Source: CAVYWD01 sp963772225
GTDB taxonomy: Bacteria; Myxococcota; Myxococcia; Myxococcales; UBA5297
Length of the DNA stretch: 64,000 bases
Reading direction: 5' to 3'
Assembly: GCA_963772225.1 (NCBI GenBank)
Contig: CAVYWD010000011.1
Location: forward strand, 744,001 to 808,000
This document shows positions 37,581-46,673 of the stretch, piece after piece (the stretch's first letter is position 1; each line of letters begins with the position of its first letter). The notes under the pieces were generated by a model, which saw only the letters and a program-made list of their open reading frames with translations, had not been told where the DNA came from and ran no database searches. Both the position numbers and the translations under genes were made by a program.

Positions 37581-38756
37581 ATGCCCTCGCTGACCTTCGC
37601 CGACCACGACGGCTTTCAGAGAGCGGTGGTCCGCGCGGCGGCGGGGGCCGGCCTGGCCGGCTTCGCCGCGTCTCTCGCCCTGCCCCACTCGGTCGCGATC
37701 CTCGCCTTGCCGCTCATCGTGGGCGCGGCCGCGGCGGGAGCCGGCTGCGGGACCCGCCTGCGGGCGAAGCTCGCCTATGCGGCGCTGGGCGGGCTCGCCG
37801 GGGCCTTCGCGTTCCTGTTTCCCCTCCACGACTGGCTCGGGCTGGCAGGGGCGGGCGCCGCCTTGGGCGGGCTCTTCGCCCACTCCCGCGAGAAGGAGGC
37901 GCGCCGCTCGCCGGGCCTGGGAAAGCGAACGCTGGGCAAGGCGGCGTACCTCGCCTCGGCCGCCCTCACCGCCGCGGCGTTCGTCGGCGGCGCCGCGGTG
38001 GTCCAGGCCTTCCAAAGCGCCCGGGTCCTCTCCCCACTCCTTCCGGAGCCGCTCGCCGACGGCGCCCTGAGCGCGGCCCTGGGCCTGTTCATCGGCTTGG
38101 GCTCCGCGGGCGCCCACCTCGTCCGCGACCCGGACCCGGTCGAGAAGCTCTACGACCTGCTCCTGCCCGAGCTGACCGGGGACCTCAAAGTCCTCGGCGC
38201 TCGGGCCATGACCAACTACCGGCGCTGCGCGGAGATCCTCGCCACCGGCGAACCCGGCTTCGCGCGCGCGCAGCTCGCCCAGTCGCTCTCCGACGTCACG
38301 CTGCGGATCCTGGAGCTCTCGCGCCGCTGGCAGGCCATCGACCGGGAGCTCGGCGACCGGGCGGAAGGCGAGATCGCCGGGCGGATCGCCGAGCTTTGCG
38401 CCCTGCGGGAGACGACGCGCGACGACATCGCCCGGAAGCAGCTCGGGGTGGCCGAGGCGTCGCTGCGCGCCGAGCTCGAGCAGATCGACCGGATTCGCCG
38501 GGGCCGCGAGCGGGTGGTGGCCCGGCTGCACGGGGAGATGGCGCTGTTGGAGCGCTCCCGGGTGACGCTGCTCGGCCTGAAGACCTCCGACGCGCACCTG
38601 CGCGCCGCCGAGCTGTCGGCGCTCTCGGAGACGCTCTCGAGCGTGGCCCGCGAGATGGACGTGGAGGCCGAGGCGGTCGACGAGGTCATCTCCAAGGCCG
38701 TGGACGCGCGGGGCACCGCCGAGACGCCGAGGGGCGGCGATAAGTTCAAGGAATGA
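37581..38756 (+). CDS. Hypothetical membrane protein with C-terminal coiled coil
   Basis: 391 aa. At least four hydrophobic segments occupy residues 16-175 (AGLAGFAASLAL, VAILALPLIVGAAAAG, GLAGAFAFLF, YLASAALTAAAFVGG, ALSAALGLFIGLGS). The second half is charged, helical and heptad-like (LSDVTLRILELSRRWQAIDREL..., LLGLKTSDAHLRAAELSALSETLSSVAREMDVEAEAVDEV). No enzymatic motif is visible. It lies between a VWA protein and a DUF192 protein, all in the same direction. I know no function for this type. Confidence 0.7.
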   Translation: MPSLTFADHDGFQRAVVRAAAGAGLAGFAASLALPHSVAILALPLIVGAAAAGAGCGTRLRAKLAYAALGGLAGAFAFLFPLHDWLGLAGAGAALGGLFAHSREKEARRSPGLGKRTLGKAAYLASAALTAAAFVGGAAVVQAFQSARVLSPLLPEPLADGALSAALGLFIGLGSAGAHLVRDPDPVEKLYDLLLPELTGDLKVLGARAMTNYRRCAEILATGEPGFARAQLAQSLSDVTLRILELSRRWQAIDRELGDRAEGEIAGRIAELCALRETTRDDIARKQLGVAEASLRAELEQIDRIRRGRERVVARLHGEMALLERSRVTLLGLKTSDAHLRAAELSALSETLSSVAREMDVEAEAVDEVISKAVDARGTAETPRGGDKFKE

Positions 38757-38782
38757 GCGCCGCCGTTGGTTAGGATGGGCTC

Positions 38783-39316
38783 ATGCTCCCCTGCTCCCGG
38801 CTGCCGCTGCTCGCCTTGGCCCTGGCGTTCGGCGCCTGCGATGCCTCGGCCCAAAAGCGAGCCGCCGATCCGAGACCTCCCGTGGCGAAGACCGCCGAAG
38901 CGCCACCTCCCGAGGAGGGGCTGCTGCCTCAGAGGGGAAAGGCGACGGTGACAACCCGCGGCGGGAGCGTCTACCAGGTCAACGTGGAGATCGCCTCCGA
39001 CGACGAGGCCCGGACGCGCGGGCTCATGTTCCGCAAGTCCATGCCCGAGATGTCCGGGATGATCTTCGTCTTCCCCGAGCGGCTCCTGCACTCGTTCTGG
39101 ATGAAGAACACGCTCATCCCGCTCGACATGCTCTTCATCGACGTCGACGGCACGGTCGCGGGGATCGTCGAGATGGCCGAGCCGCTCACCACGACCCCGC
39201 GCCAGGTCCGCGGGCTCTCCAACCGCGTGCTGGAGGTGAACGGCGGTTGGTGCGGCCGCCACGGCGTGCGCGCGGGAGACAAGGTCGAGCTGGAGGGGAT
39301 GTTCGACCTGCGCTAG
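38783..39316 (+). CDS. DUF192 family secreted protein
   Basis: 177 aa. Signal peptide with a likely lipobox (LALAFGACD). The DUF192 domain (about 60-175) shows the family hallmarks: EARTRGLMFRKSMPEMSGMIFVFPE, the SFWMKNTLIPLDMLFID core, VLEVNGGWCGRHGVRAGDKVEL. DUF192 proteins are small beta-barrel proteins outside the cytoplasm whose function is not settled. Length is normal. Confidence 0.9.
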   Translation: MLPCSRLPLLALALAFGACDASAQKRAADPRPPVAKTAEAPPPEEGLLPQRGKATVTTRGGSVYQVNVEIASDDEARTRGLMFRKSMPEMSGMIFVFPERLLHSFWMKNTLIPLDMLFIDVDGTVAGIVEMAEPLTTTPRQVRGLSNRVLEVNGGWCGRHGVRAGDKVELEGMFDLR

Positions 39317-39421
39317 ACGCGGGAATGCGAGCAGGGCGCCTCGAAAGGCGGGCTCGAGATACTCGCCCGTCGCCGCTCGGCCACCGAAGCGCCCGGGCCC
39401 GCGCCGCTCCGCGCTCCGCCG

Positions 39422-40816
39422 TCAGCGCACGTCCGCCGCCTCGGCTTCGGCGAGCCTGCGGCGCGCGTCGCCCAGCCGCTCAGGGCTCGCCTGGCCCGGG
39501 GGAAGCGCCAGATAACCGTCGACCTCCTGGCGGAGCGTGGCGACGGCCCCGGGGCGATCGCCGGCCGCGGTCTGGATGGCCGAGCGCAATTTCAGATGCG
39601 AGACCCTCCGCAGGCCGTAGCTCAAGGCCAGGGCGCGGTCGACCGCGGCCAGCGCCTCGCCCAGCCGCTTCGCCTTGAAGAGCGCCCCCGCGAGGCGGGC
39701 GGGCGGCTCGTAGCTTTCGGGCATCTGGCGCTCCCTTGCCTGCAGCATCCGGATGGCCTCGTCGGCGCGGCCGAGCGCGAGGTAGGCGTTCGCGCGCCCA
39801 TAGTCGAAGGTCTGGGCCTCCTCCGGGCTCTTCGCCTCGCGCGCGGCGCGCTCCATCAGCGAAAGCCGCGCCTCCTGCGCCGCCGCCGCGCCCGCCTTGT
39901 CCCCCTGCTCCGCGAGCCCCTCGGAGAGGCTGTCCAGCGCGTCCGACCGGTCGTCGACGCTCGAGTCCTTTTCGGGGCTCGCGGTCAGCTCTCGCAGCCG
40001 CGCGACGGCCGCCTCGCGCGCCGCGGCCCGCTCGGACCCGTCCGGCAGCTCGCTCGCGCACGAGAGGAGGAGCGCGCAGAAGTCCGCCGGCGCCGCGGCG
40101 CCCGAGATCTCGGAGAGGTGCGCGCGGCCCAGGCGGGCGCACGCCGCCGCCTGCTTCGCGCCCGCGAGCGCCTCCATCCACCCGAGCAGCGCGGCGCTCC
40201 GGCGCGACCAGCCCGCGGGCGACGCCTCGAGCGCCCGCTGGTAGCCCGCGGCGGCCTTCTCGAAGTCGCCCGCCGCGTGGGCGGCGTGCGCCTCGGCGAA
40301 GGCCCGACCGGCCGGATCGCCGCCGAGGCCTTGCTTCTCGAGCGAGCCCTCGATGAACTCGCGCAGCTCGCGGGCACTCGCCGCCCCGACCCAGTAGCCC
40401 AGGACCGCGTCGGTCGAAGGTTCGATGACGAAGAACGTCGGCCAGGCGCCGAGCTTGCGTCGCTCGAGGAAGGCGGCGTTTTGAGACCGATCGGTGTCGA
40501 CGGCGGCGAACACGACGCGGGCCGCCAGCGGGCGAAGCGACGGGTCTGCCAGCACGAATCGCTTCATGCTGAGGCACGTGTGGCACCAGGGCGCCCAGGC
40601 GTCGACAAAGAGCGCCTTGCTTTCGGCGCGCGCCTTTGCCGACGCGGCCGCGAGGTCGTCGTCGATGAACTGGAGCGCCGGAGAGCCCCGGGTTTCAGCG
40701 CTCCGGGGCGCCGCCGCCGGGGTCGTCGCGAAAGGCGCGGGAGGCGCCTCTTTCTTGGCGCATCCGAGCCCAAGCGCGCCGGCGAGGGCCAGGAAGAATC
40801 CCATGGCCCTCGGCAT
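39422..40816 (-). CDS. Thioredoxin-fold lipoprotein with TPR repeats
   Basis: 464 aa from ATG 40816, which overlaps the upstream thioesterase stop by 1 nt (TGATG). Lipobox LGLGC (Cys19). A thioredoxin/DsbD-gamma-like domain (about 50-170) has the active site WAPWCHTC (Cys78-x-x-Cys81) and the cis-Pro segment AWPTFFVIEP. TPR-like helix pairs follow (FAEAHAAHAAGDFEKAAAGYQRALEASP; ANAYLALGRADEAIRMLQARE; LFKAKRLGEALAAVDRALALS). It probably reduces disulfides outside the cytoplasm and binds partners through its TPRs. An open frame further upstream is GC-driven. Confidence 0.82.
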   Translation of the reverse strand: MPRAMGFFLALAGALGLGCAKKEAPPAPFATTPAAAPRSAETRGSPALQFIDDDLAAASAKARAESKALFVDAWAPWCHTCLSMKRFVLADPSLRPLAARVVFAAVDTDRSQNAAFLERRKLGAWPTFFVIEPSTDAVLGYWVGAASARELREFIEGSLEKQGLGGDPAGRAFAEAHAAHAAGDFEKAAAGYQRALEASPAGWSRRSAALLGWMEALAGAKQAAACARLGRAHLSEISGAAAPADFCALLLSCASELPDGSERAAAREAAVARLRELTASPEKDSSVDDRSDALDSLSEGLAEQGDKAGAAAAQEARLSLMERAAREAKSPEEAQTFDYGRANAYLALGRADEAIRMLQARERQMPESYEPPARLAGALFKAKRLGEALAAVDRALALSYGLRRVSHLKLRSAIQTAAGDRPGAVATLRQEVDGYLALPPGQASPERLGDARRRLAEAEAADVR

Positions 40817-41310
40817 CAGGCGCTCCTCGACTTCTTCGCCAGGCGCTCCTCGCGCCGCTTTCGCGCCGCCACCAGGCGCGCGCGGTCGCCTTCCGTCTCG
40901 GGCGTCAAAGGCGGCACCTCGCAAGGCCGGCCCGCCTCGTCGACGGCCACGAAGGTGATGAAGGCGGAGGTGCACAGCGTGCGCGCCCCGGTCTTGAGCT
41001 CTTCGGAGTGGACGGTGACCGCCACCTCCATGGACGTGCGGAACGCCGCTTGGACGTGCGCCTCCAGCACCGCCACCGAGCCGACGTGGATGGGCGCGTG
41101 GAAGTGGAGGTCGTCCATGCTCGCGGTCACCACGGGGCGCCGCGCGTGCCGGCCAGCGGACACCGCGCCCGCGATGTCGATCCACTGCATCACCCGCCCC
41201 CCGAAGATGGAGCCGAGCGGGTTCGCGTCGGAGGGCAGGACGATCTCCGTCATCTCGACCCGAGACTCCCTCGGCGTGTGACCCGGCTTCGGCGCGTCGG
41301 CGTCAGGCAT
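40816..41310 (-). CDS. Acyl-CoA thioesterase (YciA/BACH-type hotdog fold)
   Basis: 164 aa. The hotdog signature is complete: EIVLPSDANPLGSIFGGRVMQWIDIAGAVSA with the catalytic Asn/Asp pair (N29-P-x-G; D44), then VVTASMDDLHFHAPIHVG and ALVTF-like TSAFITFVAVDEAGRP. A basic tail follows (ARKRREERLAKKSRS). It hydrolyses acyl-CoA, typically medium or long chain. It is the only full copy of a gene whose 5' third, together with upstream DNA, is repeated twice more at 43.1 and 45.0 kb in decayed form. Confidence 0.9.
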   Translation of the reverse strand: MPDADAPKPGHTPRESRVEMTEIVLPSDANPLGSIFGGRVMQWIDIAGAVSAGRHARRPVVTASMDDLHFHAPIHVGSVAVLEAHVQAAFRTSMEVAVTVHSEELKTGARTLCTSAFITFVAVDEAGRPCEVPPLTPETEGDRARLVAARKRREERLAKKSRSA

Positions 41311-41454
41311 GCGTCGTCCCTCCGTTCAGAGCTGGCCTCGCGGGCGTTGGAGCTCGATTAGAGCACGCGCGGTTTCCCCCGGAACAGCGCCGCCAGCTCC
41401 TCGGGCGTGTTCGCACCGCGGACGCACCCCTGGGGGCCCTGGACCTCGCGCGCA
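41155..41454. repeat. Triplicated junction block, copy A
   Basis: About 300 bp holding the 5' third of the intact thioesterase gene, its start region, and the degenerate 3' end of a mobA-like gene (reverse-strand reading ...CEHARGAGGAVPG, frameshifted). Matches copies B (43125-43520) and C (44992-45387). Confidence 0.8.
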
Positions 41455-41490
41455 GAAGGCGCTCAGGAAGATCGCGGCGCCGTCCCGCAA

Positions 41491-42834
41491 CTATGGCTGG
41501 TTGTTCGCGCTGAGCGTCAACGGCCCCTGCAGCTGCATCGTATTGCCCACCAACTCGTTCCCTGTAATCATCACCCGGTCCGTGTTCGGCCCGACGTGAA
41601 TCGCGATCCCGATGGCATCTTGGAAGTAGTTGTCATGAACCATCGCGCGCCCGTCGATGACGTCTATGGCCGCCTTCTGGCCATTCCACTGGAGCATGCG
41701 CGCGTCGGAGATCGAGAGCATGCCGCTGTTCTCCCAGCGCACCGCCTGCTGCAAAGTGCCCCAGAAGCTGGCGTTGCGGACATTGAGGCTCACGCCAGTC
41801 TGCCCAGAGTGAGCCCAGATTCCAAGATGGTTGGCGCCCGCACCGGCATTCGCGATGTTCAAGTTGGAAACGTGGATCGCATACTGTTGCGTGGCATAGA
41901 GATCAAGTCCCACATCAACGTTATCGAAGTTGGCGTCGGTCAGCTGTCCGTTCATCGCGCCCTTCTTGGACGCGGTGAATTGTGCGCCCACCTGATAGCC
42001 CCAGCTGAAGACGTCCTCGACGACCTCCCAGTCGGTACGCTGGAACAGGAAGGAAACCGCGTTGCTGTTCTGAAACGCGATATAGTTGGCGTTATGCGTA
42101 AAGAACGGCCAGAAATGGACGTTTTTGATGCGCCCGATGTCGTAGCACTGGTCTACCCAAATGCCTGTCTTCGCGGGCTGACCATACAGCCCACGGATCA
42201 TGTGACGGCCCGATGGGTTGGTACCGAAGTCGACCGCCTGCCAGCCATTGACGATCAGCGTGTCGAGGATGGCCACATCGTCGCCGCCGCCTGCGCGCAC
42301 CGTCCACGGATACTGCGTCGGCGGGTTGGCGAGTGCTTGGTTCGGATAATAGATGACCACGCCCTCAAGGGTCGAGTTGGGGCCTGCGAGCGTAATGAAA
42401 GGCGTTCCTGCCGAGTCGCCCTCGCCCTCGACAGCCAGCAAGGTCGTGCCCTTATTCTGCGCATAGGAGGCGGGAGCGCGGAAGACGCCCTGGAGCGTCG
42501 TGTGAGCACCGACCGCCAAATGGGTCGAAATGAGGTAATTGCCGGTAGGCGCCCAGACGATTCCGCCACCCAACGCGGCCATGTCGTCGAGCGCCTGTTG
42601 AAATGCCGCGGTGTCGTCGGCCTTGCCGTCACCGACCGCGGAATAGGGTGGGCTGCGCACATTGACCCAACCCGGCCCCAGCGTCGCCGCCGAGCCGGCA
42701 GGCCCACGCGACCCGGGCGCGCCCGTCGCCCCCGGATCGCCTTTTTCGCCCTTGGTGCCTGTGCACCCGATCGCGGAGAGCATCACAAAAGCGTACGCAG
42801 CAAGAGTTCGCACGACGGACTCCTCCTTATGCAC
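41491..42834 (-). CDS. Secreted right-handed beta-helix (pectate-lyase-like) lipoprotein
   Basis: 447 aa. Lipobox LSAIGC (Cys24), then a short collagen-like run (GTKGEKGDPGATGAPGSRGPAG). The Pectate_lyase_3-type domain starts VRSPPYSAVGDGKADDTAAFQQALDDM, the usual entry of polygalacturonase-like beta-helices. It continues in helix rungs (NLNIANAGAGANHLGIW, NASFWGTLQQAVRWENSG, ARMLQWNGQKAAIDVIDG). No catalytic Asp triad of GH28 could be assigned. It may bind or cut a polysaccharide. Its GC content looks lower than its neighbours and it sits between repeat copies A and B, so it is probably inserted cargo. Confidence 0.8.
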   Translation of the reverse strand: MHKEESVVRTLAAYAFVMLSAIGCTGTKGEKGDPGATGAPGSRGPAGSAATLGPGWVNVRSPPYSAVGDGKADDTAAFQQALDDMAALGGGIVWAPTGNYLISTHLAVGAHTTLQGVFRAPASYAQNKGTTLLAVEGEGDSAGTPFITLAGPNSTLEGVVIYYPNQALANPPTQYPWTVRAGGGDDVAILDTLIVNGWQAVDFGTNPSGRHMIRGLYGQPAKTGIWVDQCYDIGRIKNVHFWPFFTHNANYIAFQNSNAVSFLFQRTDWEVVEDVFSWGYQVGAQFTASKKGAMNGQLTDANFDNVDVGLDLYATQQYAIHVSNLNIANAGAGANHLGIWAHSGQTGVSLNVRNASFWGTLQQAVRWENSGMLSISDARMLQWNGQKAAIDVIDGRAMVHDNYFQDAIGIAIHVGPNTDRVMITGNELVGNTMQLQGPLTLSANNQP

Positions 42835-43124
42835 TTCGCCAGGGACTATAGCCGCCTTCGAGACATGTTCGTGTCGCCGTGATCGAGTGAGGGGACGGCT
42901 CGATCGCGACCTGTCTGCGCCGTTCCGCTCAAAAGCCTCGGGGCCTGTTGCTCATCGCGCGGCTCACCGAGCTCGTCGGCGGCGGTGTTTCGAGCACGCC
43001 GACCGGCGACGCGTGTCCGCGGCTCACCTGCTCGAACCACCGGATCGCATCGTCCTTGCGCTGCTGCGGCAACGAGTGGCGTGCGGCCTCAAGGTGAACG
43101 CCCACGAGCGCTGCCACGAGCTTG

Positions 43125-43520
43125 CGCGTCGGCACCGACCTGTTCGCCTCGCTCGGGCGGCGACCGGGCGCGCCGCGTCGGCGGACACCGCGCCCGCGAT
43201 GTCGATCCACTGCATCACCCGCCCCCCGAAGACGGCGCCGAGCGGGTTCGCGTCGGAGAGCAGGACGATCTCCGTCATCTCGACCCGAGACTCCCTCGGC
43301 GGGTGACCCGGCTTCGGCGCGTCGGCTTCGGGCCTGCGTCGTCCCTCCGTTCAGAGCTGGCCTCGCGGGCGATGGAGCTCGAGTAGAGGGCGCGCGGCTT
43401 TCCCCGGAACAGCGCCGCCCGCTCCTCGGGCGTGTTCGCGCCTTGGACGCACCCATGGGAGCCCTGGACCTAGGCGCACCTCGACGCCCAGGTTCTCGAC
43501 TGCCTCGCGCAGCGTCTTAC
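43125..43520. repeat. Triplicated junction block, copy B
   Basis: Shares 43181-43454 with copies A and C, and a further left stretch (GCGCGTCGGCACCGACCTG...) with C only. It contains a dead thioesterase 5' end (MTEIVLLSDANPLGAVFGGRVMQWIDIAGAVSA; start codon changed from ATG to AGG) and a mobA-like tail (TLREAVENLGVEVRLG, then frameshift). Confidence 0.8.
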
Positions 43521-43592
43521 CCTTTGGCCCCTCTTCAAACCGCCCCAACGAGCGTCGTCCCGCCGGGCCCGGCATAGGATAAGCTTCCGCGC

Positions 43593-44792
43593 ATGCCTCT
43601 CATTCTCTTGTCGCTGATCCTGGCCGCAGCAGTGCCCGCGGTCGACCCCGCCACCGACGAAGTGAACGCGCTCAACCTGCTCTCCGGCACCCGGCAGGTG
43701 ACCGCGGCGGGCACGCTCGCGCCCGACCACTCTGCCGAGGCACTTCTCGACGGGCTGCCCGAGCGAGCCTGGGAGCCGACCAAGGACGATGGCCGCGCGG
43801 CGATCTTCGAGCTCGCCGTGCCCTACGACCTGTCGCGCATCGAGGTCATCAACTCGGGTGTCGAGGCGGGGTGGCCGGGGATCTCGGTAAAGCAGATGAA
43901 GATCGAGACCGGCCCGGCGCCGGGCGGACCCTGGCAACCGTTCGCGGAGCTGGCGCTCGAGCGGACGCCGAAGCCCCAGCGGTTCAAGGCCTCGGGCCGG
44001 GGCGTGCGGTACCTGCGAGTCTCGCTCACCGCCAACTACGGCAATGCCAAGTGGTACGGCCTCAGCGAGCTTTCGATCTTCGGAAAGCCCAGCGAGGCCC
44101 GCGCAGTCGATTTCAACGGCGTCTGGGAGACGAGATACGGGGAAATGGTGCTCGTGCAATCCGGCCAGCGCATCTGGGGCTGCTACGGCGAGCCCAAATC
44201 GAAGGCCGGGAACGCCACCGTCGACGGCTCGCTCGAGGGCCGCGTCTTCGCGGGGAGCTGGCGCGAGGTTTCCCCGGGGCTCGTGCGCGAGGGAACGATG
44301 GTCTTCTCCCTCACCAAGGAGGGCGGCCTCGCCGGAGTCTGGGGCCATGGCTCGGATCCCAAGGACCGGACGTCGCGCTGGGATGGCAAGCCGAAGGACA
44401 AGGTGACCATCACCTGCGAGCCGCCCGAGAAGTCGCTGGGCCAGGAGCTCGCTGCCAAGGGGCGGGTGGTCCTGCGCGGCATCCTGTTCGACACCGGAAA
44501 GGACGTCATCCGCGGCGAGTCGGAGCCCGTCCTCAAGGAGCTCGCGGCGGCGATGAAGGGCGCGCCCGAGAAGACCTACCTCGTCGAGGGTCACACCGAC
44601 GACCGCGGAGGCGTGGAATTCAATCAGGGCCTCTCCGAGCGGCGCGCTGCGTCCGTGAAGCGATGGCTGGAAATGGCGGGCGTGGCCGGAAAGCTCAAGA
44701 CGGTGGGCTACGGACAGAGCCGGCCGACGGCCCCCAACACGACGGACGGAGGGCGCGCCGCCAATCGCCGCGTCGAGGTGGCGACCGAGTAG
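43593..44792 (+). CDS. Discoidin-like/OmpA-family secreted protein
   Basis: 399 aa. Signal peptide (LILLSLILAAAVPA). Residues 30-165 resemble an F5/8 type C (discoidin/galactose-binding-like) domain: ALLDGLPERAWEP, DLSRIEVINSGVEAGWPG, RYLRVSLTANYGNAKWYGLSELSIFG. A middle beta domain (DFNGVWETRYGEMVLVQSG, GSLEGRVFAGSW) is followed by an OmpA peptidoglycan-binding domain (about 285-399: LRGILFDTGKDVI, VEGHTDDRGG, NQGLSERRAASVKRWL, NRRVEVA). It would link a carbohydrate or surface ligand to the cell wall. It is the cargo between repeat copies B and C. Confidence 0.82.
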   Translation: MPLILLSLILAAAVPAVDPATDEVNALNLLSGTRQVTAAGTLAPDHSAEALLDGLPERAWEPTKDDGRAAIFELAVPYDLSRIEVINSGVEAGWPGISVKQMKIETGPAPGGPWQPFAELALERTPKPQRFKASGRGVRYLRVSLTANYGNAKWYGLSELSIFGKPSEARAVDFNGVWETRYGEMVLVQSGQRIWGCYGEPKSKAGNATVDGSLEGRVFAGSWREVSPGLVREGTMVFSLTKEGGLAGVWGHGSDPKDRTSRWDGKPKDKVTITCEPPEKSLGQELAAKGRVVLRGILFDTGKDVIRGESEPVLKELAAAMKGAPEKTYLVEGHTDDRGGVEFNQGLSERRAASVKRWLEMAGVAGKLKTVGYGQSRPTAPNTTDGGRAANRRVEVATE

Positions 44793-44991
44793 CCAGGACG
44801 TTCGTTCGGCCGGGCTTGGGACCAGCGCGGTCGAGTGCCGTCGGAGAGCTTCGTCGCACGGACGCCGCGAACGGGCGCCTGCACCAATTGCCGGCCGGCC
44901 GTCGGGGCGCTCGCCAGCGCGCGCGAGCGCTCCCTGGCTCGAGGCCTGCGAGATCGCTCCGCGTCAGTTCCCATCCGAGTTCGTGGAGCTC

Positions 44992-45387
44992 CGCGTCGGC
45001 ACCGACCTGTTCGCCTCGCTCGGGCGGCGACCGGGCGCGCCGCGTCGGCGGACACCGCGCCCGCGACGTCGATCCACCGCATCACCCGCGCCCCGAAGAC
45101 GGAGCCGAGCGGGTTCGCGTCGAAGGGTGGGGCGACCTCCGTCACCTCGACCCAAGTCTCCCTCGGCGTGTGACCCGGCTTCGGCGCGTCGGCGTCAGGC
45201 ATGGGTCGTCCCTCCGTTCGGAGCTGGCCTCGCGGGCATTGGAGCTCGAGTCGAGCGCGCGCAATTCCCCCCGGAACAGCGCCGCCAGCTCCTCGGGCGT
45301 GTTCGCACCTTGGACGCACCCCAAGGAGCCGTCGACCTCGCGCGCCTCTTCGCCCAAGTTCTCGAGCGCCTCGCGCAGCGTCTTCGC
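44992..45387. repeat. Triplicated junction block, copy C
   Basis: Contains the true 3' end of the mobA-like gene (which continues intact to 45852) followed by a truncated thioesterase 5' end that retains its ATG (45202). Copy C plus copy A together give the presumed original order: mobA-like gene, then thioesterase gene. Confidence 0.8.
45000..45202 (-). pseudogene. Truncated acyl-CoA thioesterase 5' end (copy C)
   Basis: MPDADAPKPGHTPRETWVEVTEV, then DANPLGSVFGARVMRWIDVAGAVSA, and after that unrelated Arg-rich sequence. It matches residues 1-52 of the intact thioesterase at 40816-41310, with several substitutions (GG to GA, Q to R). Confidence 0.7.
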
Positions 45388-45852
45388 TCGGCGGTCCTGA
45401 AGGGCGCGGCGGGCGAGCGGAGCGGGCAACGCCAAAGGGTGCCCGCGCTCGCCCGCGAAGCGCGCGGCGGCGAGCCGGCCCCGGCGCGCCTGGGCGAGCA
45501 CCCGCTCGACGTCCGAGGCCCGCACCAGCGGCGCGTCGACCGGGTGGATCACCACCGACCGCGGCTCGAGCTCGAGCGCGCGCGCGAGCCCCACCTTCGC
45601 GCTCTCGAGCTGCCCGAGCTCCCAATGCGGGTTGAGCGCGAGCAGCGCCCCGTCCGGCAGGGCCGGGGCGATCTTTGCGGCGTGCCGCCCGACGACGACC
45701 ACCACCGCGCCGCAGCCGCCGCCCCGGAGCGCTGCCGCGACGCGCGCCAGGAAGGTCCGGCCGGCCGGGTCCTTCAAGAGCGCCTTGGGCGAGCCCATGC
45801 GCGACGACGCGCCGGCCGCGAGGATAACCCCGACGTCGAGCGAGCGGCTCAC
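45142..45852 (-). CDS. MobA-like NTP transferase (MocA/molybdopterin cytidylyl- or guanylyltransferase type)
   Basis: 236 aa from GTG 45852, overlapping the xdhC-like stop (GTGA). The nucleotide-binding signature is VGVILAAGASSRMGSPKALL (7-26); AALNP-like ALLALNPHWELGQLESAKVGL and VIHPVDAPLVRASDV complete the metal and base contacts. These enzymes attach CMP or GMP to molybdopterin for xanthine-dehydrogenase-type enzymes, which fits its pairing with XdhC. The last 20 or so residues (DDPCLTPTRRSRVTRRGRLG) run into the thioesterase 5' remnant and are probably not native. Confidence 0.85.
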   Translation of the reverse strand: MSRSLDVGVILAAGASSRMGSPKALLKDPAGRTFLARVAAALRGGGCGAVVVVVGRHAAKIAPALPDGALLALNPHWELGQLESAKVGLARALELEPRSVVIHPVDAPLVRASDVERVLAQARRGRLAAARFAGERGHPLALPAPLARRALQDRRAKTLREALENLGEEAREVDGSLGCVQGANTPEELAALFRGELRALDSSSNAREASSERRDDPCLTPTRRSRVTRRGRLGSR

Positions 45853-46628
45853 GGCGCAGGGCCCGCCTCGCCGGCGCCGCGCCGGAGCGCGATGAGCTCG
45901 GCGGCGATGGAGATGGCGATCTCCTCTGGGGTCTTTGCGCCGATGGGCAGCCCCATGGGCGTGCGCACCCGGGCGATGGCCTCCTTCGAGAGCCCGCGCT
46001 CTTTCAGCAGGGCCCGCAGCTGCTCGCCCTTGCGAGCGCTGCCGATGACGCCCAGGTACCGGAGCGGCCTCGCGAGCAGCGCCTCCGCCAGCGCCTGGTC
46101 GAGCGCGTGGTCGTGCGTCATCACGCACGCGGCGGCGCCTTCCAGCGCGCCCGTTCGCGCGAAGGCGAGCGGGTCGCCCAGCACCCGCTCCGCCCCCGGG
46201 AACCGCTCTTCGGTCAGCCACTCGGGGCGCGCGTCGGCGACCGCCACCCGAAACCCCGCCGAGCGCAGGGCCGCGCAGAGCGCCTTCGCGACGTGGCCCG
46301 CGCCGAACAGGCAGACGCGCTCGGGCCCGGCCACCTTCTCCAGGAAGACGGTCATCTGTCCCCCGCAGCCCATGCCCAGGTCGCGCGCCAGCTGCGCCTC
46401 GAAGAGCCTCGCCGTGGCAGCGCCATCGGCGAGCAGCGCCCTCGCCGCCTCGACCACCTGCCGCTCGAGGGCCCCTCCGCCTACCGTGCCCAGCTGCCGG
46501 CCGCCTTCCATCACGAGCAGCTTGGCCCCGGCCTTCTGCGGCGAGGAGCCGGCGGTCGACGCCACCGTGGCCACGACGAAGCTCTCGCCCAGCTCGGCCA
46601 ACCGGGCCATCTCTGCGAAGAGGCTCAT
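45849..46628 (-). CDS. XdhC-family molybdenum-enzyme maturation protein
   Basis: 259 aa. An N-terminal XdhC/CoxI domain (FVVATVASTAGSSPQKAGAKLLV; LGMGCGGQMTVFLE with the family CGG motif) is followed by a Rossmann-like XdhC_C domain (VCLFGAGHVAKALCAAL; VMTHDHALDQALAEALL; YLGVIGSARKGEQLRALL; TPMGLPIGAKTPEEIAISIAAELIA). It stores sulfurated molybdenum cofactor and inserts it into a xanthine dehydrogenase-type enzyme. No such enzyme is in the window, so the target lies elsewhere. Confidence 0.92.
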   Translation of the reverse strand: MSLFAEMARLAELGESFVVATVASTAGSSPQKAGAKLLVMEGGRQLGTVGGGALERQVVEAARALLADGAATARLFEAQLARDLGMGCGGQMTVFLEKVAGPERVCLFGAGHVAKALCAALRSAGFRVAVADARPEWLTEERFPGAERVLGDPLAFARTGALEGAAACVMTHDHALDQALAEALLARPLRYLGVIGSARKGEQLRALLKERGLSKEAIARVRTPMGLPIGAKTPEEIAISIAAELIALRRGAGEAGPAP

Positions 46629-46673
46629 CGCTCACTCATACCGCGGCTTGCCTGCTTCCAAGCCATTCGGGGA

